Shown one piece after another: positions 16,837 through 25,825 of a stretch of DNA of 64,000 nucleotides. The stretch spans positions 1 to 64,000 of the forward strand of contig JANQMX010000077.1 of assembly GCA_028279885.1 (NCBI GenBank), read 5' to 3'. Each line of letters begins with the position of its first letter. Within the stretch, counting starts at the first letter, position 1. The position numbers and the translations under genes were made by a program. The notes below the pieces were generated by a model that ran no database searches, had not been told where the DNA came from, and saw only the letters and a list, made by a program, of their open reading frames with translations. This DNA comes from Rhodovibrionaceae bacterium. GTDB taxonomy: Bacteria; Pseudomonadota; Alphaproteobacteria; Kiloniellales; DSM-21159.

Positions 16837-17612
16837 GGCAGTTCCTCTCTCGCCTCAAAAAGCGTCGCATCCTGAGCCAGGTTACACAGGACGGAAAAGA
16901 GCGTTTCCATCCAAGCCTCGGCGCCATGATGCGTATCGATCAAGTCTTGCCGTATTTCGACAACCGTGCAAGCGAGGCCCGCTGTCTCGCCATGTGCGTG
17001 CAGTCCATAGTCCACTGCGGAGGTACCGCTGTAAGGCACGTTGTCGCCAACTTTCAGGCCTTTTCCGGCCAATCCTTCGATCAGCCCATCCGCCAGCCGG
17101 CGGTCCCTGTCCGACAGCATGGAAACGTCCCAGGGGCGCCGGACACCGTCGAGACTCGGTGTGAAGCTGTGCATCATCAGGAGAGCCGGCGCGATGCCCA
17201 TTGCCCGTCGCGAGGCAATCATCCGCGCAATGGCGTTGTGATAGGGCTGGAAGAAAGTGGTGAGGCGTGCTTCCCGCTCCGCCGGCGTAAGGTTCCGATT
17301 GCCGGGGACCGGAGTGTGATCGCTGACCTCGAGAATGGAGCTTCTCGCTTCCGGGCGTCGGTTCGGGTCGACGACCAGCCGTGAGAAGTGGCTGAGCACA
17401 GCCGGCGCGTCCAGTCTTTCGGCCAAGTCGCGCGTCACCTCGGCAATGCCGATGTCGTAGCCGATGTGGCGTGAAAGCTCGGCTTCCTCTACGCCCAGGC
17501 ACTCAAAGGCGCGCGGAATGAAATTGCTGGCGTGGTCGCACGTCAGGAGAAAAGGGGAACGTCCGCTGGGATTGACAATAGTGAAGGGCGCAGGCTCGTC
17601 GAGGCCAAGCAT
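16803..17612 (-). CDS. N-formylglutamate amidohydrolase family protein
   Basis: The 269-residue protein shows the family motifs FLLTCDHASNFIPRAF near residue 22, then DIGIAEVTRDLAERL, HFSRLVVDPNR and LTPAEREARL. Family members hydrolyse N-formyl-L-glutamate at the end of histidine breakdown. However, no hut gene is near, and the tight 34-bp overlap with a carboxylate-amine ligase suggests a different amide substrate. It is cytoplasmic and zinc-dependent by analogy. It is the first gene of a likely three-gene run (amidohydrolase, ligase, DUF1244). Confidence 0.85.
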   Translation of the reverse strand: MLGLDEPAPFTIVNPSGRSPFLLTCDHASNFIPRAFECLGVEEAELSRHIGYDIGIAEVTRDLAERLDAPAVLSHFSRLVVDPNRRPEARSSILEVSDHTPVPGNRNLTPAEREARLTTFFQPYHNAIARMIASRRAMGIAPALLMMHSFTPSLDGVRRPWDVSMLSDRDRRLADGLIEGLAGKGLKVGDNVPYSGTSAVDYGLHAHGETAGLACTVVEIRQDLIDTHHGAEAWMETLFSVLCNLAQDATLFEAREELPWPDLSEALLV

Positions 17613-17747
17613 CCGGGTTTATCTCGATGATGGGACTTGAACGGAGTGACCTCAGCGACATAGCTTCGCGCCGACCAACTCGCAAGCCTGCCCGGGTCGA
17701 TGAGAGCTTCCTTTCCGCATCCGGCCCGTTTCGAGCGACTGTGAAAG

Positions 17748-18758
17748 ATGGCCTTGAAACCCAACACCTTCTTCTGCGTCGACGGCCATACCTGCGGTAA
17801 CCCGGTGCGCCTGATTGCCGCCGGAGGCCCGCCGCTCCAGGGCGAGACCATGAGCGCCCGCCGGCAGGACTTTCTGGCCCGATACGATTGGATCCGCACG
17901 GCCTTGATGTTCGAGCCGCGGGGCCACGACATGATGTCGGGCTCCATCCTCATGCCGCCGACGCGGGAGGACTGCGACATCGGTGTGCTGTTCGTCGAGA
18001 CGAGCGGCTGCCTGCCCATGTGCGGCCACGGCACCATCGGTACCGTCACCTTCGCGCTTGAGCGGGGCTTGGCCCAGCCGAGCGAGCCCGGCGTTCTCAA
18101 GCTCGACACCCCGGCGGGCCGTGTCGATGCCCGCTACCGGGAAGGCGAGGGTGGGCGTATCGCCTCGGTGCGCATCACCAACATCGCAAGCTTTCTTGCG
18201 GTCGAAGGCTTGGAGGTCGACTGCCCGGAGTTTGGTCGGCTGACCCTGGACATAGCCTATGGCGGGAACTTCTATGCCATCGTCGAGCCTCAGGCCAACT
18301 TCGGCGGTCTCGAATCCCTGTCGCCGGGCGACATCCTGCGTCTCTCGCCGCTGTTGCGCCGGATCGTTAACGACGCCGTGGCGGTGACGCATCCGGAAGA
18401 CGAGACCATTCGCGGCGTCAGCCATGTCATGTGGACCGGTGACCCAAATGACCCCGAAGCTCATGGCCGCAATGCCGTGTTTTATGGCGACAAGGCGATC
18501 GACCGCTCGCCTTGCGGCACCGGCACTTCGGCACGCATGGCCCAGCTTGCTGCCCGCGGCGGGCTTTCTCCCGGCGAGGACTTCGTTCACGAGAGCATTA
18601 TCGGCAGCCTGTTCCACGGTCGTGTGGAAAGCGCCTGCGCCGTCGCCAACAGGCCGGCGATCGTACCGTCGATCGAAGGTTGGGCCCGGATGACCGGTCT
18701 CAACACCATCTTTGTCGACGACTCCGACCCCTTCGCCCACGGATTCCAGCTCGTCTAG
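17748..18758 (+). CDS. 4-hydroxyproline 2-epimerase (proline racemase family)
   Basis: The 336-residue protein carries both catalytic cysteines of the racemase/epimerase class: Cys92 in LPMCGHGTIG and Cys256 in SPCGTGTSARMAQL. Dehydratases of the same family have Thr or Ser at one of these sites, so an epimerase of trans-4-hydroxy-L-proline to the cis-D form is most likely. FVDGHTCGNPVRL near the N-terminus is also diagnostic. A GntR gene with its own operator follows on the same strand after 145 bp and may regulate it. The other genes of the hydroxyproline route (D-amino acid oxidase, deaminase, semialdehyde dehydrogenase) are not adjacent. Confidence 0.88.
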   Translation: MALKPNTFFCVDGHTCGNPVRLIAAGGPPLQGETMSARRQDFLARYDWIRTALMFEPRGHDMMSGSILMPPTREDCDIGVLFVETSGCLPMCGHGTIGTVTFALERGLAQPSEPGVLKLDTPAGRVDARYREGEGGRIASVRITNIASFLAVEGLEVDCPEFGRLTLDIAYGGNFYAIVEPQANFGGLESLSPGDILRLSPLLRRIVNDAVAVTHPEDETIRGVSHVMWTGDPNDPEAHGRNAVFYGDKAIDRSPCGTGTSARMAQLAARGGLSPGEDFVHESIIGSLFHGRVESACAVANRPAIVPSIEGWARMTGLNTIFVDDSDPFAHGFQLV

Positions 18759-18850
18759 ATAAGCCCCGGCGCTAGCGTCGCCTCGTAGAGTCGATGCCCA
18801 AAGCAGAACATTGCGGCCCCGCCTTGACGCTGTGATGAAGGCCACCCACC

Positions 18851-18863
18851 TTGGTCATACCAG
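18851..18863. promoter_or_regulatory. Candidate GntR (FadR/PdhR-type) operator
   Basis: TTGGTCATACCAG contains the dyad TGGT-N3-ACCA, which matches the half-site arrangement of the PdhR/LldR branch of FCD-domain GntR regulators. It lies about 40 bp before the GntR start, so autoregulation is likely. Binding is inferred. Confidence 0.5.
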
Positions 18864-18903
18864 TAGACCTCTATTTTCCCATTGTTTGGAGCGTAATCTG
18901 TCG

Positions 18904-19665
18904 ATGAAGCATCGTTTTCTTTCCACCATGTCGAGCGATCCGCGTTTCGATACGATCAAGCGGGAGCGTGTGTCCGATCGTATCGCTCAGAATCTTCTGA
19001 AGCTGATTGCCTCCGGCGAGCTGGCTCCGGGCGAGCGTCTGCCGGGTGAGCGGCAGCTGGCCGACATGATGGGTGTCAGCCGCGTTTCCGTGCGCGCCGC
19101 GCTGCAGGAGTTGAAGGCTCAGGGCTTTCTCAGTGCTGTTCAGGGTGGCGGGACCCGTGTCGTTTCCGCTGCCGGCGAACTGATCGGTAAGCATCTCGGT
19201 CGCCTGGTGCAGGCGGAAGAACGCAACCTGCTCGATCTGATCGAGATCCGCTCCAATCTCGAGGTCTGGGCTGCCAAGCTGGCGGCGAGCAACGCCGATG
19301 AGGCGCAGGTGGCCGAGATCGAACGCATCCTGGTCATGATGGGCGACGACATGCGCCCCAAGCGGCTTAAGGCGGAGGACGATCTGGCCTTCCACATGGC
19401 GATCGCCAAAGCCTCCGGCAGCGCGGTCTATCTGCACCTCATGTCGGCCTTGACCAGCATTCTGGAAGAGCAGCTCACCGACACCCGTCTACTGCGCTAC
19501 AACACGCCGGAGCAGGACGCCAAGTTCCTGGAGCAGCACTGGGCCATCTTCAAGGCGATTGAAGGCAAGGACCCGGAGGCGGCCGGCGAGGCCATTGCCG
19601 AGCACCTGGACAGCGTGCAGGCCTGCTACAATCAAGAAGAAGCTTATCTGAAGGTGCCGGCTTAA
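18904..19665 (+). CDS. GntR family transcriptional regulator with FCD domain
   Basis: The 253-residue protein has an N-terminal winged helix (RIAQNLLKLIASGELAPGER, then LADMMGVSRVSVRAALQEL) and an all-helical FCD ligand-binding domain (IEIRSNLEVWAAKLAA, FHMAIAKASGSAVYLHLM) with His residues suited to a metal-bound organic acid. The frame is open from 18811. ATG 18904 is chosen because the residues before it are not protein-like and GGAG lies upstream, though spacing is long; ATG 18928 is an alternative. Ligands of this class are carboxylic acids such as lactate, pyruvate or acyl-CoA. The neighbouring hydroxyproline epimerase is the most obvious target. Confidence 0.9.
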   Translation: MKHRFLSTMSSDPRFDTIKRERVSDRIAQNLLKLIASGELAPGERLPGERQLADMMGVSRVSVRAALQELKAQGFLSAVQGGGTRVVSAAGELIGKHLGRLVQAEERNLLDLIEIRSNLEVWAAKLAASNADEAQVAEIERILVMMGDDMRPKRLKAEDDLAFHMAIAKASGSAVYLHLMSALTSILEEQLTDTRLLRYNTPEQDAKFLEQHWAIFKAIEGKDPEAAGEAIAEHLDSVQACYNQEEAYLKVPA

Positions 19666-19685
19666 GCGGCGCCCCGTACGCTCTC

Positions 19686-20513
19686 TCAGCCCGCGGGGTT
19701 CTGGCGCTCGAACCAGTCGAGAACCTGATCCATCCATCCAGGCGGCGGACTATGGCCGCCCGGATGGAGGCATAGTCGCAGAGCTTCGTCCATCCAAAGG
19801 CGGCAGAGCGTATCGCCCTCAAAAGAGAAGCTCTGAGGCAGATCGTCGCCGAGGCCGGAAGCTTCGCGCAAAACGCCCATGCCCGCGAAGACGTCGCCTT
19901 GCCGAATAGGCAGTCCCGGAATCCGTCGGCCTTCTATGGGCACCACCTTGTCGCTCCAACCGTGATGGTGCAGCAGCTTGACTGGGCCGGAGCAGGTCTC
20001 GGGTAGGGGCCGCCAAAAGGCGCCGGACGCCGGCGCGAAGGCCGTGAAGCCTGTCGGGTCATGGCAGGCAATGTCCCAGACTATCGAGCCGCCGCGCGAG
20101 AAGCCGGTCATCAGCACCCGCTTGCGGTCGACCGCATAGCGTTGCGCCAAGTCGTCGAGAACGGCGCGGGCAAAGGCGCCTTCATCGCGCCAGGGCGGCG
20201 TGCCATCACGCACTGACCAGTCGTTGCGCTGTGGAGCGAGCGGGCCCGGCGTTCCATTGAGTGCAACGAAAACGTAGCCGCGCGCCGTCGCTGCCTCGAC
20301 GACCTGAGCGTTTCTTAGCGCCGCGGCTCCCGAGCTGCCATAGCCGTGGAAATGGACGATGACCGGGGCTGGGCCATTGAGCTCGGAGGGCATGGCAAGA
20401 TGGTAACTCCCCATCTCGACACGGCAGGGCTCAGCCCCGCCGCAAGCAGCAGCGACAGCCGATCCGGGCAGAAACGAAAGCGCCATAAGCAGGCAAATAC
20501 GCAGGGTTTTCAT
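19686..20513 (-). CDS. Secreted esterase, PHB-depolymerase/LpqC-like alpha/beta hydrolase
   Basis: The 275-residue protein begins with a signal peptide (MKTLRICLLMALSFLPGSAV ending in an Ala-Ala-Ala region). The mature part is an alpha/beta hydrolase: the oxyanion region VIVHFHGYGSSG, the nucleophile elbow GFSRGGS, and a late LLHHHGWSDKVVP with acid and His candidates. It resembles polyhydroxybutyrate depolymerase/feruloyl esterase-type carbohydrate-esterase proteins, with two or more cysteine pairs fitting a periplasmic location. The open frame starts earlier, but ATG 20513 gives a clean signal peptide. It is convergent with the GntR gene, 20 bp apart. Confidence 0.8.
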   Translation of the reverse strand: MKTLRICLLMALSFLPGSAVAAACGGAEPCRVEMGSYHLAMPSELNGPAPVIVHFHGYGSSGAAALRNAQVVEAATARGYVFVALNGTPGPLAPQRNDWSVRDGTPPWRDEGAFARAVLDDLAQRYAVDRKRVLMTGFSRGGSIVWDIACHDPTGFTAFAPASGAFWRPLPETCSGPVKLLHHHGWSDKVVPIEGRRIPGLPIRQGDVFAGMGVLREASGLGDDLPQSFSFEGDTLCRLWMDEALRLCLHPGGHSPPPGWMDQVLDWFERQNPAG

Positions 20514-20598
20514 GGGGTTGTCTGCGGAGCGATTGCGGCTTCTACAGTCAGGCACGGTAGTTCGGCAGGCGCAGCGAGCAAGCGCCGTGACGACGATC

Positions 20599-21069
20599 TC
20601 ACAGAGACTTGTTCATGTGGACACGCAGATGACTGTCCAGACCGTGTTCCGGCAAAGCTCTGTGGCTCTCGCGAAAGCCGTGACGCTGATAGAAGCTGAC
20701 CAAGCGGTCCATGATGAGTGGTGTATGCAGAGAGAGGGCAGGGGCGCCGGCCGCGCGCGCTTCGGCTTCGACAAACTGCAGAAGCCGGCTTCCCAAATTG
20801 TTCCCGTGCCGTTCCGGCGCGACGGCAAGCTCGTCGATCTTCCAGCCGGCTTGTGAGCGGCTGATAACGGCGACGCCAACGATGCTGCCGTCGATCAAAG
20901 CGCCGTAGACGCGCGCGTCCTCGACGGCGTCGGGAAGCTGACGATAGGTTTCCGGGTCATGCGTTCTGCCAAGCTGATGAACCAGGGGTTCGAAAGCAGC
21001 TTTAAGCAGGCGTTCGGCTGCTGCCGTCTCCTGCGGACGAAGCAGACGGTAGCTTGTCGTACTGTTCAT
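20599..21069 (-). CDS. GNAT family N-acetyltransferase
   Basis: The 156-residue protein is a single GNAT domain: the acetyl-CoA-binding segment ELAVAPERHGNNLGSRLLQF sits after a beta-strand (GVAVISRSQ), and FYQRHGFRES near the C-terminus is the usual last strand. The substrate is not recognisable. Its ATG overlaps the stop of the IclR gene by 4 bp (ATGA), so it is translated with the regulator. That coupling could mean it acts on a metabolite or protein of the glyoxylate pathway, but this is speculative. Confidence 0.85.
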   Translation of the reverse strand: MNSTTSYRLLRPQETAAAERLLKAAFEPLVHQLGRTHDPETYRQLPDAVEDARVYGALIDGSIVGVAVISRSQAGWKIDELAVAPERHGNNLGSRLLQFVEAEARAAGAPALSLHTPLIMDRLVSFYQRHGFRESHRALPEHGLDSHLRVHMNKSL

Positions 21070-21887
21070 CGGGGCGTCTGTCCGCCGATGGCATCGGTGA
21101 TCTCTCCCGCGGCCTGCTTCACCAGGGAGGCGAGCTGGGCAAGCCGGTCGTCTGGCATACGCACGGTCGGCCCGGAGATCGAGACGCCGGCGATGGCTTC
21201 GCCGTGGGCGTTGTAGATCGGGCAGGCAATGCAGCGCATGCCCTCGTGGCGCTCCTCGTCGTCCAGCGACCAGCCGCGCGCACGAATCTCGGCGAGGTCC
21301 TCGACCAGGGCGTCCGGCGTTACCAGGGTCTTTCGGGTGTACTCGGGCAAGCCCTTCCGGTCGACAAGGCGCCGGACATTCTCGTCCTCGCGCTCCGCAA
21401 GCAGGGCCTTGCCGATGCCTGACGCGTGCATGGGCCCGCGCGAGCCGGGGCGGAAGAAGGCACGGATGGCCTCGTGGGTCTCAACTTGAGAGACGAAGAC
21501 GACATCGCCGTCTTCCTCGATCGCCAGGTTGGCCGTTTCGCCGCTGCGCTCCATCAAGTCATGCATGACGGGCCGGCCAACGTCGACGATCTTGGTGCCG
21601 CGGGCGAAGGCGCTGCCGGCGCGAAAGGCCTCAACCCCGACGCGCCATAAGCCCTCGGCTTCGTTGTTCATGACGAAGCCGTGGTCTTCCATCGTCGTCA
21701 GCAGGCGGTAGGTGGTGGCGGGGGAAAGCTCCGAGCGCTGGGCAACCTCGGTCAAGGTCAGGCCGTCGAACTCGGCGAGCAGCTTGAGCAGCTTCAGCGC
21801 GCGGTCGAGGGTCTGAACGGAGCCCCCGGCTTCTTTCGGTCGATTGAGGCGCGGCCGTCCGCGCGCCTTTTGTGCAGTGTCTGGCAT
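21066..21887 (-). CDS. IclR family regulator, probable regulator of the glyoxylate operon
   Basis: The 273-residue protein has the IclR winged helix (TLDRALKLLKLLAEFDGLTL, ELSPATTYRLLTTMEDHGF) and the C-terminal effector domain (VFVSQVETHEAIRAF, RGPMHASGIGKALLA, ACPIYNAHGEAIAGVSISGP). AllR, the E. coli repressor of gcl, belongs to this family and binds glyoxylate. The gene is divergent from gcl with a 272-bp AT-rich region holding several dyads. The frame is open from 21959; ATG 21887 avoids an Arg-rich extension but has a weak ribosome site. Control of gcl is inferred from position and family. Confidence 0.88.
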   Translation of the reverse strand: MPDTAQKARGRPRLNRPKEAGGSVQTLDRALKLLKLLAEFDGLTLTEVAQRSELSPATTYRLLTTMEDHGFVMNNEAEGLWRVGVEAFRAGSAFARGTKIVDVGRPVMHDLMERSGETANLAIEEDGDVVFVSQVETHEAIRAFFRPGSRGPMHASGIGKALLAEREDENVRRLVDRKGLPEYTRKTLVTPDALVEDLAEIRARGWSLDDEERHEGMRCIACPIYNAHGEAIAGVSISGPTVRMPDDRLAQLASLVKQAAGEITDAIGGQTPR

Positions 21888-21959
21888 GGACGTTGGTATC
21901 GATTCTCTACGCACCGCCGTTCGCCGGCGTGCTCTCATGGTGGGAAGAATAGGCCTCAC

Positions 21960-22110
21960 ACCCGTCGTCTCAAACCGGAAAAAGTTTTTGCAAAAAGCTG
22001 TTTCTGGAGAATGAAAAAAGGAAAATCAGAGATATTTCAATGGACAAAATTAATTTTTCACATAATGAAAAACAATATCGAAAAAATTGACAAAATCACA
22101 GGTGCCACCC
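21960..22110. promoter_or_regulatory. AT-rich gcl control region with three dyads
   Basis: This stretch is far more AT-rich than the surrounding genome. It holds a perfect 12-bp palindrome TTTTTGCAAAAA (21985-21996), a second one AAAATTAATTTT (22046-22057), and a 7-bp inverted repeat TTTTTCA-N5-TGAAAAA (22054-22072). A TTGACA hexamer is at 22087-22092, without a convincing -10 partner. IclR-family operators are A/T-rich palindromes, so one or more of these are candidates. Which one is bound cannot be told. Confidence 0.5.
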
Positions 22111-22159
22111 AGGTTTTAGCTTAACGACTGACTAGCGAGACCATTGGGAGGTTGAAGCC

Positions 22160-24007
22160 ATGGCCAAGATGCGTGCCGTAGACGCTGCCGTCCGAATCCT
22201 CGAGAAGGAAGGCATCACCTGCGCTTTCGGTGTTCCGGGCGCCGCCATCAATCCTCTCTATTCTGCATTGCGTGCCCGTGGCTCGGTCCGCCATATCCTG
22301 GCCCGTCACGTTGAGGGCGCATCGCACATGGCGGAGGGCTACACCCGCGCCCAGGCGGGCAACATCGGTGTTTGCATCGGGACCTCCGGCCCAGCGGGGA
22401 CCGACATGATCACCGGGCTCTATTCGGCCTCGGCGGACTCCATCCCCATCCTCTGCATCACGGGGCAGGCGCCACGGCCGAAGCTCGACAAGGAGGATTT
22501 CCAGGCGGTCGATATCGCCTCCATCGCCAAGCCGGTCACCAAGATGGCTGTGACGGTGCTGGAGCCGGCCCAGGTCCCCACTGTGTTCCAGAAGGCTTTC
22601 CATCTCATGCGCTCGGGCCGCCCGGGCCCTGTGCTCATCGATCTTCCGGTCGACGTGCAGAACACCGAGATCGAGTTCGACGTCGAGAGCTATGCACCGC
22701 TCGAACCCTACAAGCCGCGCGCAACCCGCGTTCAGGCCGAGCGGGCGCTGGAGATGCTCAACGCGGCCGAGCGGCCGCTGATCGTCGCCGGCGGCGGCAT
22801 CATCAACGCCGATGCCTGCGAAGAGCTTGTGGATTTCGCAGAGATTACCGGCGTGCCGGTCATTCCGACCCTGATGGGTTGGGGCAGCATTCCCGACGAC
22901 CATCCCCTGATGGCCGGCATGGTGGGCTTGCAGACCAGCCACCGCTACGGCAATGCCACTTTCCTCAAGTCCGACTTCGTATTCGGAATCGGCAACCGCT
23001 GGGCCAACCGTCATACCGGCTCGGTAGAGACCTACCAAGGCGATCGGACGTTCATTCATGTCGACATCGAGCCGACGCAGATCGGGCGGGTCTTCGGTCC
23101 CGATCTCGGCATCGTGTCTGACGCCAAGGCTGCCCTGGAGGCCTTCATCGAGGTCGCCAAGGAGTGGAAAGCGGCCGGGAAGCTGACCGATCGCAGCGAC
23201 TGGGCGGCCGAGTGCGAGCATCGCAAGCATCACATGCTGCGCAAGACGCACTACGACGAGGTGCCGCTCAAGCCGCAGCGGGTCTACGAAGAGATGAACG
23301 ACGCCTTCGATCGCGACACCTGCTACGTCACCACCATCGGCCTGTCGCAGATCGCCGGCGCCCAGTTCCTGCGCGTCTATGAGCCGCGTAACTGGATCAA
23401 CTGCGGCCAGGCGGGACCGCTCGGCTGGACCTTGCCGGCGGCGCTCGGCGTGCGCGCCGCGCTGCCCGACAAGAAGATCGTCGCGCTCTCGGGCGACTAC
23501 GATTTCCAGTTCCTCATCGAAGAACTTGCCGTCGGCGCGCAGCACAAGCTGCCTTTCCTGCAGATCGTCGTGAACAACTCCTATCTCGGCCTCATTCGCC
23601 AGGCCCAACGCGGGTTCGAGATGGACTTCGAGGTCAGCCTGGCCTTTGAGAACATCAATGCTGCGGAAAAGGAGGACAGCGACGCTGTGCCCGGCTATGG
23701 TGTCGATCATGTCGCCGTCGCCGAGGGGCTGGGCTGCAAGGCTATTCGGGTCAAGAGCCCGAACGAGTTCAAGGAAGCCTTCGCCCGCGCCGAGGCTTTG
23801 ATGGAGGAGCATCAGGTACCCGTCGTGCTCGAGTTTATTCTCGAGCGCGTCACCAACATCTCCATGGGTACGGAGATCGACAACATCAACGAGTTCGAGG
23901 ATGTCCTTTGCCTCGACCCCAACCTGACGCTGGAAAGCGGTTGGGTCAGCATGCGCGGCGAAGGAAAGGTCTCGGCCTCTGACAATGGCGGCACCAAGGC
24001 TGCCTGA
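22160..24007 (+). CDS. gcl: Glyoxylate carboligase
   Basis: The 615-residue thiamine-diphosphate enzyme joins two glyoxylate to tartronate semialdehyde and CO2. It is recognisably close to E. coli Gcl from the first residues ([10 protein letters not shown]) on. Val51 in [17 protein letters not shown] replaces the catalytic Glu of other ThDP enzymes, the hallmark of Gcl. The cofactor motif [17 protein letters not shown] with NNSYLG follows in the C-terminal third. A small insertion (about residues 497-504) makes it slightly longer than the E. coli enzyme. GGGAGG precedes the ATG. It is the first gene of a five-gene operon. Confidence 0.97.
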   Translation: MAKMRAVDAAVRILEKEGITCAFGVPGAAINPLYSALRARGSVRHILARHVEGASHMAEGYTRAQAGNIGVCIGTSGPAGTDMITGLYSASADSIPILCITGQAPRPKLDKEDFQAVDIASIAKPVTKMAVTVLEPAQVPTVFQKAFHLMRSGRPGPVLIDLPVDVQNTEIEFDVESYAPLEPYKPRATRVQAERALEMLNAAERPLIVAGGGIINADACEELVDFAEITGVPVIPTLMGWGSIPDDHPLMAGMVGLQTSHRYGNATFLKSDFVFGIGNRWANRHTGSVETYQGDRTFIHVDIEPTQIGRVFGPDLGIVSDAKAALEAFIEVAKEWKAAGKLTDRSDWAAECEHRKHHMLRKTHYDEVPLKPQRVYEEMNDAFDRDTCYVTTIGLSQIAGAQFLRVYEPRNWINCGQAGPLGWTLPAALGVRAALPDKKIVALSGDYDFQFLIEELAVGAQHKLPFLQIVVNNSYLGLIRQAQRGFEMDFEVSLAFENINAAEKEDSDAVPGYGVDHVAVAEGLGCKAIRVKSPNEFKEAFARAEALMEEHQVPVVLEFILERVTNISMGTEIDNINEFEDVLCLDPNLTLESGWVSMRGEGKVSASDNGGTKAA

Positions 24008-24036
24008 CACAAGACGGACTGCGGGAGGAACAGACC

Positions 24037-24834
24037 ATGCCGAAGTTTGCCGCCAACCTGACAATGCTCTTCCAAGAGCATGATTTTCTTGATCGTTTCG
24101 AAGCTGCGGCCAAGGCTGGCTTTACTGGGGTCGAGTACCTCTTCCCCTATGACTACGCCAAAGAAGACCTGGCCGAGCGCCTCCGGCAAAACGGCTTGGC
24201 GCAGGTTCTCCATAACCTGCCGGCTGGCGACTGGGGTGCGGGCGAGCGCGGCATCGCCTGCCTGCCCGATCGGGTGGGCGAATTCCAGGACGGGGTCGGG
24301 CGCGCCATCGACTATGCCACCGCGCTGGGTTGCCCGCAGGTTAACTGCCTGGCTGGTGTGGCGCCGGAAGGGGCCGATCAGGAAAGCCTGCGCCGCACCT
24401 TCGTAGACAATCTCGGATTTGCCGCCGGCAAGCTGAAGGAGGCTGGCATCAAGCTTGTGATCGAGCCGATCAACACCCGGGATATTCCGGGGTTCTATCT
24501 CAGGCACACGCTCCAAGCGGTTGAAATCATTGACGCCGTGGGCTCGGACAATCTCTTCGTGCAGTACGACGTCTATCACATGCAGATCATGGAGGGCGAT
24601 CTGTCGCCCACCATCCAGGCCAATCTCTCCCGTATCGCCCATGTCCAGATCGCCGACACGCCGGGCCGCCACGAGCCGGGCACCGGAGAGATCAACTACG
24701 ACTTCCTCTTTCCCTTCCTGGATGAGATCGGCTATGCGGGCTGGGTCGGCTGCGAGTACAAGCCCAAGGCAGGCACGCAAGAGGGCTTAGGCTGGTTTGC
24801 CCCCTATCGAAGTGTTGCTGCGGCCGCCGAGTAG
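24037..24834 (+). CDS. hyi: Hydroxypyruvate isomerase
   Basis: The 265-residue TIM-barrel protein belongs to the xylose-isomerase-like Hyi family, which interconverts hydroxypyruvate and tartronate semialdehyde. Visible family segments are MPKFAANLTMLFQEHDFLDR, GVEYLFPYDY, VIEPINTRDIPGF with the metal-binding Glu, and QYDVYHMQIMEGD followed by HVQIADTPGRHEPG. It starts 29 bp after gcl with GGGAGG upstream, which fixes its place in the operon. Length is normal. Confidence 0.95.
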   Translation: MPKFAANLTMLFQEHDFLDRFEAAAKAGFTGVEYLFPYDYAKEDLAERLRQNGLAQVLHNLPAGDWGAGERGIACLPDRVGEFQDGVGRAIDYATALGCPQVNCLAGVAPEGADQESLRRTFVDNLGFAAGKLKEAGIKLVIEPINTRDIPGFYLRHTLQAVEIIDAVGSDNLFVQYDVYHMQIMEGDLSPTIQANLSRIAHVQIADTPGRHEPGTGEINYDFLFPFLDEIGYAGWVGCEYKPKAGTQEGLGWFAPYRSVAAAAE

Positions 24835-24918
24835 CTTCGGCCACGGCAAGTGCTGCGGCAGGCGCCTGCTGCGGAGCGAGCGTTCTGCTCAAGAGACGGT
24901 CATAAGGAATTAAAAAAT

Positions 24919-25803
24919 ATGAGCAATATCGGTTTCATCGGCCTCGGCATCATGGGCGCGCCCATGGCTGGGCACCTGGCGGATGGCGGGCACAGCATCT
25001 TTACCTCGCTCAACCGCTCGCCCGTGCCGGCGAGCCTCGAGGGCAAGGGCGTCACCGTCTGCGGCTCGCCCAAAGAGGTGGCCGAGCAGTCCGACATCGT
25101 CATCACCATGGTGCCCGACACGCCGGACGTGGAGCGGGTGCTGTTCGGTGAAAACGGGGTCGCCGAGGGGCTGAGCAGCGGCAAGCTGGTGATCGACATG
25201 TCCTCGATCTCGCCGATCGATACCAAGGTCTTCGCCGAGAAGATCGCGGCGCTCGGCTGCGACTATATGGACGCACCGGTCTCCGGCGGCGAGGTCGGAG
25301 CCAAGAACGCAGCCCTCACCATCATGGTCGGTGCCAGCGACGAGGCCTTCGCGCGTGCCAAGCCGCTGTTCGAGCTGATGGGCAAGAACATCACCCTGGT
25401 CGGCGGTGTCGGCGACGGCCAGACCTGCAAGGTCGCCAACCAGATCATCGTCGCGCTCAACATTCAGGCCGTCAGCGAAGCCCTTGTTTTCGCTGCCAAG
25501 GCCGGTGCCGATCCTGCCAAGGTGCGCCAGGCCCTGATGGGCGGCTTCGCCTCCTCCAAGATCTTGGAAGTCCACGCCGAGCGCATGATCAAGCGCACCT
25601 TCGAGCCGGGCTTTCGCATCGAGCTGCACCAGAAGGATCTCGGGCTGGCGCTCGATGGCGCCCGCAGCCTGGGTGTGGCGCTACCCAACACGGCGATTGC
25701 GCAACAGCTCTTCTCCGCCTGTGTCGCCAACGACGGGGGCGGCTGGGATCACTCCGGGCTGGTCCGTGTCCTGGAAAAGATGGCCGGCGTGAAGCTCGGT
25801 TAA
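24919..25803 (+). CDS. glxR: Tartronate semialdehyde reductase (2-hydroxy-3-oxopropionate reductase)
   Basis: The 294-residue beta-hydroxyacid dehydrogenase reduces tartronate semialdehyde to glycerate. It shows the Rossmann motif GFIGLGIMGAPMAGHL, the substrate-binding MDAPVSGGEVGA, the GVGDGQTCKVANQ region with the catalytic Lys, and KDLGLALDGARSLGVALP. The open frame runs back to 24850, but ATG 24919 has AAGGA about 10 bases upstream and starts exactly at the Rossmann fold. The 84-bp gap from hyi is the largest in this operon. Confidence 0.95.
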   Translation: MSNIGFIGLGIMGAPMAGHLADGGHSIFTSLNRSPVPASLEGKGVTVCGSPKEVAEQSDIVITMVPDTPDVERVLFGENGVAEGLSSGKLVIDMSSISPIDTKVFAEKIAALGCDYMDAPVSGGEVGAKNAALTIMVGASDEAFARAKPLFELMGKNITLVGGVGDGQTCKVANQIIVALNIQAVSEALVFAAKAGADPAKVRQALMGGFASSKILEVHAERMIKRTFEPGFRIELHQKDLGLALDGARSLGVALPNTAIAQQLFSACVANDGGGWDHSGLVRVLEKMAGVKLG

Positions 25804-25825
25804 CCCGAATCTGAGGAAGCAGCCG

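Noticed and set aside
22087..22115. Complete sigma70 promoter for gcl starting at TTGACA 22087
   Set aside because: The -35 hexamer is perfect, but no acceptable -10 element lies 16-18 bases downstream.
22121..24064. Long minus-strand frame (647 codons) opposite gcl
   Set aside because: The plus strand is plainly glyoxylate carboligase; the antisense translation has no recognisable domain.
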